64,000 nt of DNA, taken from Phellopilus nigrolimitatus. Its lineage: Eukaryota > Basidiomycota > Agaricomycetes > Hymenochaetales > Hymenochaetaceae. Location: contig JAJOHG010000047.1 of assembly GCA_021029095.1 (NCBI GenBank), positions 62,001 through 126,000 on the forward strand. The letters run 5' to 3'. Both the position numbers and the translations under genes were made by a program. Below are positions 10,336 through 23,368 of this stretch, in pieces. Every line of letters begins with the position of its first letter. The first letter of the stretch is position 1. Below the pieces are notes generated by a model. It made no database searches and had not been told where the DNA came from. It was given only the letters and a program-made list of their open reading frames with translations.

Positions 10336-11454
10336 CCGGAATCTCTGAACATGGACTACTTTGACTATGATATGCAGGAAAATGGTGATGTGCATGTGCT
10401 CACAGTGAGTGGCTCTCGTGAACTTGTTTTTCCAAGGTAAGAAATGTTATGTCTATGGAAAGCATAAACTGTCATGTCACACTGATACTTTATTAGACTC
10501 AAAACTCTAGAGATATTCCAGGTTTCACGCCAAACAAAGACTGGTAAATGCCTTTACAAGTGCAAAATGGACCTTCTGGACAGATTTACACTTTTTGGAT
10601 ATGTACAACTAAGTGGTGATGTAGTGATAGACCAGGCAGACGATCATCTTGGTGTGAAGTTCTGGAGGGAAAACCGTTCTGTCTGGATACTCGGGGTGTG
10701 TGTTGACATCTAACAGAAGTATGACATGAAATTGACTGATGCTTTTCTGCACAGAGTGGTTTTAAAGATGTAAATGTGGTGGACAATTATCTTATTTTCA
10801 CACAGACTATCTCTGGGAGCAAATCACTTGTGGCCATTCTGCTGTCCTCTGTATACAAAATTCTGCCTAGTGCCACCCAGGAATCATGGATTGTGTGGCT
10901 TGATGCCATTCCACACACCAGATGTCCTATGCCATCTGCCCCACACTTGACCAACATGATGACTGTGTTGTCTATCTGTACCTTCCACTGGAAGCCTGAA
11001 GCAGAAAGAAAAGCAAATGGAACCACTATCACTGTATCTCAGGTTGTAAAGAATGAAGGAACCTCTTTGCAATCATTTTTGATGCACTCTTTCCACTTGG
11101 AGACTGCTGTAGATACAGGTGAAGCATCTGAGTCCGAGGCTCTGCTTCCAAATGATGGCCTTCTACACCTCACATACCTCAGGAGTTTGGAGTCAGCCTT
11201 GGATTCACGGCAAACATGGTTTCCTTTTTTAATACCATCACAGGCAAACTCAACATTGATCAGCTATTCCGAGGAATTCTCACTTTCAAAGTTCTTGTGG
11301 AAATTTGCTATCCAGTTCCTGTGATAAAGAATTGGTGTTGCACAGAGTTTTGCCAGACATACGCCAAATCAATATGGAGTTCTTCAGTGGAGCACTCTCT
11401 TATTTCCTGAAAGAAGATGACACCACATATTTTGTCATCCAGCATTTTGACTGA

Positions 11455-14400
11455 AATGCATCTTTCGGCCAAATTTGCTTTTCAGTAAACACAATATTAG
11501 CAGTTTGTCATAAAGTAGTATAGACATTGAAATTGCTGTGTGACAAGCTACAAATTGTCAAGCTACAGAATTATAGGTAGCTGATCGTTCGAGCAATAGA
11601 GTGAAATAGAGTCGCATTGTATGACAGACAGTGAGCGAACCGAAAGAAAGGACGATGTCGGGCGGATTAGCATTGAAGAGCTCCTCAACGACGCAGCTAC
11701 CACCTGACTACTTTACGCTACGAAACATGATTCGTTCGTCACATCCACCCCGTCCTCGAAGTTCTGTTAGACCTTTCACGTAGTTTAGAAATTATATGCG
11801 GTCTGCGTCAGCGAAGGACTCACGATCGAGTGACAAGGACGCATGGTAGGAATCCGCATTCCACCTGGTTCCGGGTTACATCAGAGATGCACAACTTCCG
11901 GCACAATAGCGAACAATGTCAAGCACCAAAAAGAGAGGCTCGCGATGCGTGATGTAGGTCTCCGTCCAAGCGATCGAGATCTGTTATGGACAGGGACAAA
12001 AAGAAAATGCGAACGTAAGACGAAATGGATACCTACCACGCGTGCACATCCCTATGAACACGATCTTCATGTCGAGGCCGGAAAAGTCGGCGTCCCTGCG
12101 GCGGGCCGTACACACACGTGCCGGCCGACGAAGATCGTTCTGCACCGTGACTGCGTTCAGAGCACCACATCCAACATCGTCTGCGCAGGGCTTTGCATGA
12201 ATGCTAGAAATAGCGGGGGTTCTGTGTTATTATGATGAGAGAAGAGAGAGAACGAGCGCACGCACCTATCATTACCCCGGCCCTTTGCGGGGAAACGCCT
12301 CTGTGTGTTCGAAGTGATTCTCCGCTGGGCAGCTTACTACATCGGATTCCTCTAGACGACTAGACGTAGGATCGAGCTCATGGATCAGAACAAGTGCTAC
12401 ACAGTAAATGGACTGATGTTGTCGCTCCTTGCCTCGACTCGGACCAGAACGAACCAAAACCTGGGCCGGAATCAAAGTGTGCGAAACGAAAATGTTTGAG
12501 TGACCGGTCTATTTATGTAAGCTCACCGACACCATCGCTCAGCGGCGGTGATTCTGCCTTCATCGGCGACCGACATCCGGGAAAGGACTCGAGGAAGCGG
12601 AGACGGAATCGTGGGCAGGGCCAGTTGAGGGCTGGACATCTGTGAGTTCGTCGTCCGCATCTTCCTTAACCTCGCGCTCATCCTCTTCAACTTCTTCAAC
12701 TTGTCCGTTAGCACGTCGACATAGACATCTGTAGAAGCCAGCTGTACATACTGCTGAATACATCCGCTTGTCTCCAAGTACTTATCGAGGCTCTCTCGCG
12801 CGTCAGTTATTTCGGACACATGGTTTCAACTTCGCGTCCAACACCAAGTGTGTCAACTGCGCGCAGCAACCATAGCGGTCCTGGACTTCATGCGTGTCCG
12901 CACAGTATGCGCTCAATGCGCTTGACTAATTCTCGCACCGTCTTCATGTTTCCAACTCACTCTCGAGGCGCACAATCACTGGATCTGCCCAGACAACAAC
13001 CAGCGCCCTTTGGACAAATATGAGTATCTGGGGATACGTTGTCGACGGTCATTCACTTCCTTAAACTGCGTGGTGCGCACGACTTCTTCTTCTCTTCAAA
13101 TCTCTCCTCACACCAAATTGCGGTTCACGCATCGTTTAGAATGCGCGCATGTTGCTCATAGATTATCCCTTTTAGCTCGGCCTTATTTTCCCGATCACGA
13201 CTAGACCCCTTGGCGTTCAGCGTCAGCGCTGCAGGACGCTTGCTCTGCGAGGCCTGGCCTAACCAACTCTTCCGGTACTCGTTGTGGCCAACAGGCGTCT
13301 TGTCGGATAGTTGAGCGCGACTCTAGGGTGCTTTAGGTGTCCGAAAGGCACAATAGCGCAAAACTGCGTATGTGACATGTGTTTTCCTGCTCTTCGCTTC
13401 TGAAACTTTCACTCGTTACTCTACAGTTTTCAGAATGTACTCGTCAGCGCTGTTTGGATTATTGGCCTCCGAGTTGCAAAGGCACGCTAGAGTCCGACGT
13501 GCAGACTACAGTAGACGCTTGTGTCCAGAGCACTGCGCTTGCTGTCTCAGTCAGCGCCCCTGATGGTACAACGTGTCCTTCGCCTTCTCGACCATCCTCT
13601 TCGCCCTGCCATCCCGCCTGCTGCCGTCCTTGGCACACTGCACGCCCTCGTTGCTCTGTTCGTTCTCGACGCGCCCGTCGTCCCCGTCCAGTGCAGGTGA
13701 CTCTCGGCCTTCGGCGGCGTCGGTGCTCGCGCGCTCTTCGTGAACTCTAGCACCGGCGCGGACTGCGCCGCGGAGCTTCCATCCACCGCAGACACGGCGG
13801 TCTCCTCGGAGGGTGTGGCGGAACTGACGACGGCGACGGGCGGAATGGCGCACTCGGTGTCGGTGAGAGCGAGGCTGCTGCTGTTGCTTTTACTTTCGCT
13901 TTTGCTGCTGCCTCTGCTGCAGGCGCGCTCGCTTCGTCCGTGTCCGAACGGCCGGAGACTGTGGGAATGGAGCGCGTGCGGCGGTGGAAGAGACTGCATT
14001 GGTGGTGTCTGAGACGGCAGGCTCAACGGTGGACGTCGGGTCTGCAACAAGATAAAGAAAGGGTTGAGGTCAGGATACGAAGATGAGGTCTTGCTAGACT
14101 AGAGGCGGAAGTATGGTGTAAGGCGAGCAGAGGACACACCCAATTCGCGCGCGCCGGCAGCCCACCGAGCTCGCAGTGCCGAGAAGTCATCTTGGAGGCT
14201 CTGCGCAAGACGGAGGAGGTCTGACGAGCCAGCGGTCAGAGTGGGGTCGAGCTGAGTGTTGATGTTTGCTGCGTCTGTCGCGCCCATAGTTTCCGAAACG
14301 CAAACCCGAGTGAGAGCGAGACACAGAGGAGAAAGACGCGGCTACTCACGCAGGACAGCGCCGGGCGTCCCCTGCGACGCGCTCAGGCAGGTACGCGTAC

Positions 14401-16724
14401 GGCGTGTCGAGGCCGACGCGTCACCGAGCAGGCCCGGTTTTGGATGCGCTGCGGAAGCGAGGCGGTCGAGCGTCGGCGAGGGGCGGGTCAGTTTTGATGG
14501 AGGTCACAACGGACGCTGTGGTTAAGCTTCGTACTGTATCGGCCGGGCTCTGCGGGCCGAGAAGTGACCGCCCTTAGACTCGCCGGCACCTCCCGAGCGC
14601 TTCGCCAGTGAGCGATGACTCCGCCATCTTTCTCCATCGTCCTCGACCGACACTAGTCAAAGAGTTGAAGACGCGGAGGTGGAAGCGAGGCTCGGGCTGG
14701 AAGGAAAGCATCTTGAAGTCAGTGAGTCCGTCGTCTTTCTCATGCTTATCGTCCTCGCGCTCATCGTCTTCAAGTTGTCCCTTAGCACATCGACATAGAC
14801 AGCCTGTAAGAAATAGCTATACACTTCTCGACTTCATACACCCGTTTTCATCTATGCATGCTGCCTATGCTTGCTTGTCGCGACTCGTTGAGATCGTTAT
14901 CCTTCGACTTTGTCTGTCGTGGATTGTTCTCCACTACATGCAGATGTTGTGCGTGTAGTAGCTATTACCACGGTCCTGATATCTTCTTGGATGCAGCCCG
15001 CCCACTATGCATTCTACATCCAGTTCTACCAGCTTCTTTTGCAGTCTCGCGGCGATCGCGCACGTTAAGAGCACCCCGTTTAACAGCCAAGCGCGTGCCG
15101 GAGTCTCCTCGGTACGGTGTACGAAACCTGGTATGTTGGCATTCTACTTACGTGTTCTCTTTCTTTCTTTAAATCTCTGAGCGTTCCGCCCGGTACTTTA
15201 CAGTCCAGCCGTGCTCACTGATAATGACGTCGGGATCAGAGCGGCGAAGGCGGGCAAGAGCTCGACGGGTGGAATTGGAAAGGCACTTTTTCGTATCCAG
15301 ATTGCGTGCGCTCCGACATTTGAAGGCACGAAGAAGCCGCTGAGTCTTGGGGACTGCAGGTGTCGTTCCCTTTGTTGCTAACAGCGGTCATCCGTCGAGT
15401 TTTGCGCTGAGAAAGCGTTATTGGTTAAGGTCTTTGCTTGACAGTTTGTGCTTATTGTTTGCCCAACCTTGCGCATCACCACCAGGCTCTGAAACGTTCC
15501 AGTACTATCATGCCGTGTGTGTGAGCTTCCGTTCTTCTCGCAAGTTCGAGTCGTATTAATAGCACGCAAGCCCTGGCACGCCTGCCGTGCGCTCTCGCGG
15601 CATGACGCTTCTCCGGCAGCCGGTGCAATTTCTTTGCGCATAGAGAACGTGCTGTTCTCATCTTGAAACGCGAACACGGCTTTCCTTGGATCTGATGAAT
15701 AGCATCCTCAAAGTGGCCTGCTCTAGAAGGCTGCCCTGGCGTGCAGGCGGAGATATCTCGGGACGCGCGCGTGGTCTAAACAAAGCGGCTCATCGGAGAG
15801 TTGGTGCTGTGTCTAGCCTGGCGCACCCTCGAGTGGATGCAGGTCTTTTCGGTGACTTTATCGAGTATGCTGCAGTCGGCTTTCTGTTTTTCGGGTCTCG
15901 GGCATTCACCAGGATCAGGAGGATAGACCTGCCGATGTGGCAGTTTTCGTATCGCTCCATTTGCCTCGGGAATCGTGTACCAGTGAGCATGGTCAGCCTG
16001 GCTCCCTTTTTGGCTCCACGATATGCAATATTCATTTCAGAGTATGCGATCCTTAACTCTAACCTACGTATCGTATGGGTACGCACTGGAGAAATCGTGA
16101 GTTTCGGCTTTGTCTGCAATCAACAATGATTAGATCGGCTCGTCCGCTTTCTCCTCTCGCGGGCTTATTTGCATTCACTCTGCGTTGGGACGTTACGGTT
16201 GTCTTCTGGCCCCCCGTGCATTTAATTTCGATCTAAATTTGTTACATCTTCATGCAAATGATAGATTTCGCACAGCGGCATAGCGCGTGGGCTTCCCATT
16301 CTTCTGACAGTGAATTCTGTGAATACAAGTAGACCTCGATGCGGTTTGCAAGCGAGGTCACGTATGTGTTCGGTTGGTTCAGTGCTCTCCTTATCGTGCT
16401 CTGGGGGCGTCCGGCCATCCATGCTACTTTCATACTTTTTTTGAAAGCCACGAATAAAAATGCCGTTCTTATCCGCTCCCGGAGGGCGCGTAATTCCGTC
16501 CTCTATTCATAAACACCGTATACGAGTCCTCGCCAGTGATGCTACCTTGCTCTACCTTGTTCTTTCTCAGTATCAAGGTCATGGCCCGCATTTTAACTTA
16601 GATCAAAGATGCAAGCATCTTCATCACCACGACGCAATATGATCTCCAGTTTTTCTCCGATGATGTCGTCTGAGACAGCTACCAGCACGTTAGTGCTTTT
16701 AACAGCTCACGCAAAGTACGGATC
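11455..16724. repeat. Inter-gene spacer 2 (two partial units, no DUF6533 gene between them)
   Basis: From about 11570 the sequence is again array-type spacer. Recognisable blocks on the minus strand are the peptide FSGLDMKI near 12060-12090, PAENHFEHT near 12300-12330, the SARAPTPPK-type Pro-rich stretch at 13500-13760, the 'aggatacgaagatgagg' intron block near 14070, and NTQLDPTLTAGSSD near 14230. On the plus strand the intron near 15130-15202 (gtatgt...tttacag) is followed by AVLTDNDVGIRAAKAGKSS. Blocks before the gene lie at 15780-16130 and 16250-16480. The 12640-13450 part repeats material also found further right, so more than one unit is represented. Frames are broken relative to other copies; no gene is called. 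Confidence 0.6.
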
Positions 16725-16872
16725 AGGAGAAAATTCTTCGAAGATCCTATCAGTTCTTTTGTTCTTTGCCTGGCTTTCTTTGCTTTAAATGTCTGAGGTC
16801 GCGGGACTGTTTCAACGCATCTCCTGAGTCAACCTTTCGAAACCTCATTGAAATCTTTTACACGCGTCCACC
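16725..16872 (+). promoter_or_regulatory. Conserved upstream block of copy 2, TTTAAAT box
   Basis: The block has 'gatcctatcag', a T-rich run, TTTAAAT (16784-16790, 83 nt before the ATG), 'gtctgaggtc' and 'ttttacacgcgt' just before the start. The same order recurs before all eight visible starts. It is a likely core promoter and 5' leader; function is inferred from conservation and position. Confidence 0.55.
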
Positions 16873-18492
16873 ATGCATTCTATACGCTCTGACGTCGAGC
16901 CTGTTGATCCAAGCCTTGTGCCACTTTTCATCTCAGAGATAGGTATCACAAAATACACCGGAGCGGCAATTTCAGCTCTCCTGGTTTATAACACCAGTAC
17001 GTGTTGGTATGTCAGGTGCCAGCCGATAGGAGATCTAATATCATATTATCTTTCAGTTATCACTATGGACAAGGAGGTAAATAAGGCCTGGCATTATCAT
17101 CCTCACGTCTAAATTGATCACTGCATCATTTAGATTAAATACTTTTGGGTGTGTGATTTGTTTACTATCAGCACGAGGCGTATACTTACTTGCCATGTGG
17201 AACGAAGAGCTCTCCTCGAGCATTTGTCAGCTTGATTTACTTCGCAGTAAATAATATCTTACAGTTACCTCTGGTCAACTGCTATAACACATGGTTTCAG
17301 AACCGCTACATTGGAATTCTTGGAGCCATTTCTGGTATAGTCTGTAAGTGAAATAGTTGCTGAGGATGCACCAAAACCAAGAATGTTGACTGACAATTCT
17401 TTTTATAGTTGGCACTCTTCAAGCAAATGAAATACTGCAAGTCATTTCTGATCACTGTGTTATAGCTTACTGTGGCTAATTCTAAACTTAATTTATAGAT
17501 GTAAGCACTCAGATACTGCATTCCAGTTTTTACTGATAGTATTGAAAGGCCTTGGCTTTATCTGGATTCGTGATCTGGCTGGTGAGTTTCTAAACTTTGC
17601 ACAGAACAACATCTTGCTCATTGCAGGGAAGACTGGATGACTGTGCTTTTAATTGACTGTAATGTCACCTTGCTTATCATGTTCAACACATTCATCACAC
17701 ACTAATTGTTTACAGATATTCTTCTTCTGAGGGTCCAAGCCCTGTACCACCAAAGTGAGCATTCTTAGTACTGTCATTTACTGCTAGCGTTTAACAAGAA
17801 ACAGATAAGAGACTACCTGCATGCCTGAGGGCTCTATTTGGACTGGAGGCAGCATTTGGCCTGGGCATCCTTATATATGGCAACATCTATCAAGAGAGTA
17901 AGAGTATTTTTGTTCTACAGTGGCATTTTCTAATAGTGGATTTCAGTTGTTGTAGCGGAGCTTGCAAAAGGTGTAACAGTTTGTGGAGAGAGTAGAAGCA
18001 GTCCAAAAGTGTGGGCTGCTTTATCCTGGTCAGTACTGATGTTCTTGGGAAAGCACTCGGACTGACTTGGAAGTTGGAACAGGGTTGCTCCAATTCTGTA
18101 TGCAGTTATCCTAATGGTTCTAGCACTCTATAAGGCTGCAGAACACTGGAGGGAGACAGCTGGCTTCGGTCAGTTCACCCTTGTTAAGGTCCTCATCCAA
18201 GACCAGGCTGTTTATTTTATTATGTATGTTCTCCTTCATGCATGGCTAGTGTGGGTTAGAAGCTAATTACTCTGACAGGGTTATCTTTTGCAGTGTTATG
18301 GAGATAATTTCAGGCCAGTTGGATATCCCAAACCCTCTTCTGTCTAATCTCCTGGGTATTCTGGGCAGTCCCAGCCTTATGTGTGTCCTTGGGAGTCACC
18401 TGCTAGTCCATCTGAAGGAAGCTGGAGAGAGGGGAGCCAATGGAGGGACCAGCTACAAGCTGAAGACCATTAGCAGCATCGGGTTTTCCTGA
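16873..18492 (+). CDS. DUF6533-family membrane protein, copy 2
   Basis: The gene has twelve exons: 16873-16996, 17057-17076, 17134-17148, 17208-17246, 17301-17343, 17409-17436, 17499-17581, 17716-17754, 17805-17897, 17947-18028, 18083-18223 and 18279-18492. They total 921 nt, giving 306 aa with no internal stop. The DUF6533 signature is LLVYNTIITMDKEIKYFW, then SSPRAFVSLIYFANRYIG (about residues 36-70). About seven hydrophobic segments follow, including one around DILLLRVQALYHQ, one before KAAEHWRETAG and a final one ending SHLLVHLKEAGE. Intron 6 has a GC donor (gcaagt at 17437). DUF6533 proteins are plasma-membrane-like proteins of unknown function, abundant in mushrooms. The N-terminus MHSIRSDVEP has no signal peptide. 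The ATG is shared by all copies. Confidence 0.88.
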
Positions 18493-21400
18493 TTTTGTGA
18501 AGGGAATTTCAAGGTGAGTTTATTGTTCTATTAGTCTATAGATTTGCCTACTAATCTCATAACAGTCACAAAGATGTATAAGATGGTCAAACATGTCTAT
18601 AATCCTGTTCTATTCACTATTTTCTGCTTTACCTTCTCATTCTGCCCTTATTTGATTGTCATTGCGATGTAAAGAATCTTCGCTGGACGAAGAAATTCGG
18701 TTTATTTATACAAATGCAATCGTCACCCTCTGGACTGTATATATCAAAACGAAATATGTAGATGTGGTTACCGACAATACATGAGCAGCGTGCATGCATT
18801 GCTCATCCGCCTAGCCATAGTTATCAGTGCACAGGGTTTGAACGTCCTGTGCGACCGACATAGCCCCTTAGCGCCGAAGACGGCGAGAAAGGAAAGGAGA
18901 ACAGGCGGCGTGAAAGCGCGCCGACTTGCATATGTGTCTCCAGTCTCGGTACTCGCCCTCGGAACCAAGGATTGAGCGTACATGGACTCGCACCCTGCGC
19001 ACGATACCAGCTCGACTAGAGAGAACACTAGCGTCCATTTTGCGCGCCACATACACGAGATTTGTCCGAGCGCAATGCTGAACGGCTGCGCGCGCTTCGT
19101 ACTAACGGGTTATCTAGCCCGTGAGGTTTTGCGTATATTTTGAGCAGTAGTTGAGAGCCTGGCGCGGCAGCCGCAACCGTTGGAGTTTACTAGATGGACA
19201 GACGAGCCAAAAAGCTCGTTTTCCATGAGGAGGGAAAGGCGGGACCGTATGCACGCTCCTGCACGAAGCGCTCTGTTCGACGCGTTGATCTTCTTGATCG
19301 ATCCGGAAAAGAGAGACGGCGAGAAGACTGGAGTTGAATAGCGCTTGCGCGACACAGCTTGCGTGGGGGGCTCGATGGGGTGTGATAACATTATTGTATC
19401 TGCTTTCTTTTTGTTTACCACCAATGCCCGCGGTGCCATTTGTTACATACCCAGATCGGCAGGGCGAAGCAGCTGCCTTTGAAATACCTAAATATGTCGT
19501 CGTGCTGAAGAGCAAGACAACAAACGCGAGATCGAGAAAGGTGCAGACGACGAGCTCAGGAATATGAGTCGCCTTCCAATGTCAAGCACCAGAGAGAGAG
19601 AGGCTGGTACTGGAGGCTCTATCCAAGCGATCGAGATCTGGTTAGCGGCAGAGGCGAAGAGAAAAATGCAAAGTAAAGCGAAACTGACAACGACCGAGCA
19701 CGTCCATCCCCATGAACTCGAATTTCATATCCAAGCCGAAAATGTTTACGCCCCTGTGGCGGGATGCATGCACATGCACGCCAGCCGTCGAAAGCCGTGA
19801 GCGCAGCGTTGAGCGTTCTGCACCGCGACTACGTGTCCGTGCCGGGCACGACACCCGGCATCACCTGCGCGGGCTTCACGAATGTCAGCATAGCGGCGCG
19901 TTGCGTTATTACGATGAGAGAGGAGAGAGAACAAGCGCACGCACCATATCGATACCCCATTCCTCAACGGGAACACGCTTTCGTGTGTCCGAAGTGATTC
20001 TCCACTGGCAAGCACATCACATTAGACTCTTCTAGACGACTGGTCACGTCAGCGAGTTGATTGGCTTGAATCCACGCTATCTATGCCTAAGCACGCTGGC
20101 CGCGTTCTCCAACCTGCTAACCGGATGGTCCTTGGGACGTCATTCGATGACTTTGTTCTCGCTGGTGTTGTGACATGCGCGTAGGCCGGATATTAAGTGT
20201 GCCTTGCCTCAGAACAAAATGAGGTTATCGAAGCGGAACGAATGATCGTACGAACATTAAATATCTTCCCGGAGATCTCGCCGGGCAGCTCGACATCTCG
20301 CGGCGCAACGCACTCGTCGCCTCGAGTCTCTCTTGTAGTCCGGTTAGACCGTTCGCGACTGCACTAGAAAACAAGCTGTATACGGTTTGCGTAAGCGCAG
20401 GACTTTTGAGTCAAGGAGAGAAAAGAACGCACAGGGCGCGCTCGGAGTTGGGGAGCGGAGCGCGCGGGCGGTGGGAAAGCCGCACTGGTGATGCCTGAGA
20501 CGACGAGTTCGGCGGTGGACGTCGGGTTTGCGTCGAGAGAAAGGAAGGGATGACGTCAGGATACGAAGATGAGACAGACGGCGAGCAGAGAACGCACCCA
20601 GAATTTCTGCGACCGGAGAAGCCATCTTGGAGGCTCTGCGCACGGTGGAGGCGGTCTGAGCGGGCCGGGTGGGCGAGGTGGGGTCGAGCTACGCGTCGAC
20701 GGCATCTGCGTCTGTCGAGCGCACAGCTGCTGAGCCGAAACACCTAGTCAGAGCGAGACGCAGAGCAGAAAGACACGGCTACGCACGCGGGTTAGCGCCG
20801 AATGCGCCCGTGACGCGCTCAGGCAGATACGCGCGCGGCGTATCGATGCCGGCGTCATCGAGCAGATCCGGTTTGGTCGGCGCGGCGGAGGTGAGGCGGC
20901 CGAACGTCGGTAGCGGTGGAGACGGGCGGGTCGGCGGGACGGCTTCATACTGGAGGCAATCTCTCGCGGTACCGGCAAGTGTAAGCCGAGCAGTGACCGG
21001 CCCTAAATTCACCGGCAGAGCGCTTCGTGCCGCTCGACGTCGATGACGCCGCCATCCTTCGCCATCGCCGTCGATCGACACTGGCAAGCGGATCTGAAGA
21101 TGTGGAGGTGGAAGCGGGGCTCGGGCTGGAAGGCAAACGTCCGTGAGTCTGTCTCGTTTCTCGCGTTTCTCGATCTCGTGCTCATCGTCTTCAAGTCGTT
21201 CCTTAGCGCATTGGCAGATACCTGTAGAAGACAGCTGAACATTTCTCGGCTAATAAACCTGCTTGTATCTATGCATGCTGCCTATACATGCTTGTCGCGA
21301 CTCGCTCGCTTGTCATAACTCGCCAGTATATGTTTTCCAAGTCCGTACCGAACGCGGAGCGCGTCAACCGCGCGCAGCAGAAACAATATGCTGCACAGTG

Positions 21401-23216
21401 GTCTCCCACTTCGTCTGCCGCGTGGTCTTCTCTGCTCCATGCAAATACAAGGTATGTTGCGTGATTACTTCTCTTACAGATCTCCATCTTTCTGGACGAA
21501 GCCGACATTCTCATCAGATCCGAGAAGTGCGCACGATCTCTTCTCTCCCTTTTCATCACCTCATTCCCGTTCACAGCTCTCGCCCCTTGCTAAACTCGTG
21601 CATCCGGTATGCTAGAGTTCAGCCGCGCTCGCAGATAATGACGCCGGGTCCAGAGCGGCGAAGGCGGGGCGAGAGCTCGGCGGGTGGAGTTGGAAAGGCG
21701 CTTGTTCGTATGCAGATTGTGTAGGCTCCGTCGTTTGAAGGCACGGAGAAGCCGCTGCGTTTGGAGACTGTAGACGCCGGCTTGGGTGTCCCAGCGGTAG
21801 TCCGTCGATCCTTTATAATGGGCGAGTGCTTTCGGTCCAGATTCTCGCTGGCAAGCCGTGCTTACTGATTCCTCGTGCGTGTTTCCGTCCAGGCGTTGAG
21901 ACATCCGGTACTTCCACAGGCAGCCTGTGACGACGCAGGTTCGTCTCTCCTCTCGCAAGCACCGAGCCGTATAAACAGCATGCAACCTCCGACACGTCCG
22001 TCGCGCACTCACCGGGTGGTGTCTCTCGAAAGTCCTTGCGCAGGGAGCGCGCGCCGCTTTCATTTTCCTTCTGCGGAGTATTAATCCATTATCTCAGCTC
22101 AGATGATGGCATTCTCAAGATGGCGTGCTCCAGCAGGCTGCTAACTAGGTTCGGATCCGGATGGCCTTCTCCATAGCTTAGCGTACTTGCGATCTCGAGT
22201 CGATGCGGCTGTTTTTGGTGATCTGATCGAGTATATTCGTACTGGAGTTTATTTTCTGTTTGTCAGGTCTCGGACATGCAACACGACCAGGACGAATAGA
22301 CTTGCCTGTGCGGGAGTTTCAGTATCGTCCCATTCATTCGCCTCGGGATGGATCCCTTTCTGGCTCGATGATATCGCGATAGGTATGTGATATTTAATTC
22401 TAAGCTACGTGTCGTATGAGTACTCACTGGAGAAATCGTGAGTTTAGGCTTTGTCTGTAAGTGGCAATGAGCAAATTGGCCCGTCCACTCTCTGCGGCGC
22501 ACGTCTAAAGCAAAGATGCTCCATACTCTTGCGGGGCTTACTTACATTCAGTCTACGTTGAGAAGTTGCGTTCGTATGTCTTCTGGTCTCCGGTGCATCT
22601 AAACTCGATCAATATTTGATACATCTCCGCGCATGCAAATGATAGATTTCGCACAACGGCATAGCACGTGGGCTCACTGTTCTTCTGGCAATAAACTCCG
22701 TGGGTACAGGTAGACCTCCGATGCAAACGGCTTATGGGCGAGGTTATGTATGTTCCTTCTTGTCGAGTTTTGGGAGCGTCTGGCCATCCATACTTACCTT
22801 TTTGTTATCCACGAGTAAAGATACCGTTTTTATTCGTACACGAAGATCCATTCTCTATTCATAAAAACCATGTACGAGTCCCCCGCCGGGGATCCCCGAA
22901 TGCGCCTCAGATGCTCTTGGCGCATAGTTCGAGCTCCGGTGCGCTGTTGAGTCTCCGTTCGTATCTCAATCAACACAAGAAGAATAAACCGTATCATCTC
23001 AGTTTGTCGAGCTTCTAACAATGATGCACATGTTACCTCGTTCTTCTGCAGTTCTATGTCTGCATCAAGAATGCTATTCACATCATATTCGATTAGTTCT
23101 CAAACGCTGTGATGCAGTATGTTCTAAGACCAACAACCGTGACTACTATTCTCTGGCAGTGTCGTCTGAGACCGCTGCCAGTATACCAATTCCGTTGGCA
23201 GCCCGTGCAGAGTATC
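18493..23216. repeat. Inter-gene spacer 3
   Basis: This is a nearly complete spacer. It holds the 3' flank to about 18760, the 'ttagcgccgaagacggcgag' block near 18860-18890, minus-strand NIFGLDMKFEFMG near 19700-19750, the PVENHFGHT block near 19980-20010, the 'gatgacgtcaggatacgaagatgag' motif at 20550-20574, a minus-strand open stretch 20779-21087 (GPVTARLTLAG... LPERVTGAFG), the plus-strand relic exon near 21618-21700 with its frame shifted against other copies, pre-gene blocks at 22190-22480 and 22640-22830, and minus-strand NSILDADIELQKN near 23040-23081. The longest open frames are not preserved in the other spacers. Confidence 0.6.
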
Positions 23217-23368
23217 GATCAAGTGAAAATGTCTCGAAGATCCTATCAGAGCTTTTGATCTTTTTACCGGCTCTCTGCTTTAAATATCTCTGAGGTCGAC
23301 CGTCGGGGACTTTTTCGACACACTTCCCGATCGAACTTTTGAAGCCCCTTTTTTTACACGTGTTCACT
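23217..23368 (+). promoter_or_regulatory. Conserved upstream block of copy 3, TTTAAAT box
   Basis: It has the same layout as before copy 2. TTTAAAT is at 23279-23285, 84 nt before the ATG, and is followed by 'atctctgaggtc'. The block is intact although the gene it serves has a premature stop. Confidence 0.5.

Larger units (their letters stand above)
4386..11454 (+). pseudogene. F-box / propeller-like protein gene, split by a transposon
   Basis: Exon 1 (4386-4475) encodes an N-terminal F-box (LPVEVWFEIAMFSGIEEVL). Exon 2 (9847-10436) continues the F-box with TCKSLHNL. It then has the segment WELLPGGTLLLVLWNSGF, typical of basidiomycete F-box proteins with a degenerate WD/propeller region, followed by a PEEQ repeat. 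Exon 3 is 10497-10695. Exon 4 starts at 10755. The terminal coding stretch ends ...YFVIQHFD at 11454. F-box proteins normally link substrates to SCF ubiquitin ligases through Skp1. Two breaks are visible. The 4476-9789 element sits directly before the old GT donor, so exon 1 now reads into the element and stops at 4556. Near 11270 the frame of GKLNIDQLFRG must shift to reach SCDKELVLHRVLPD. The exon-4/5 junction is uncertain. The family call is firm; the exact 3' model is not. Confidence 0.7.
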
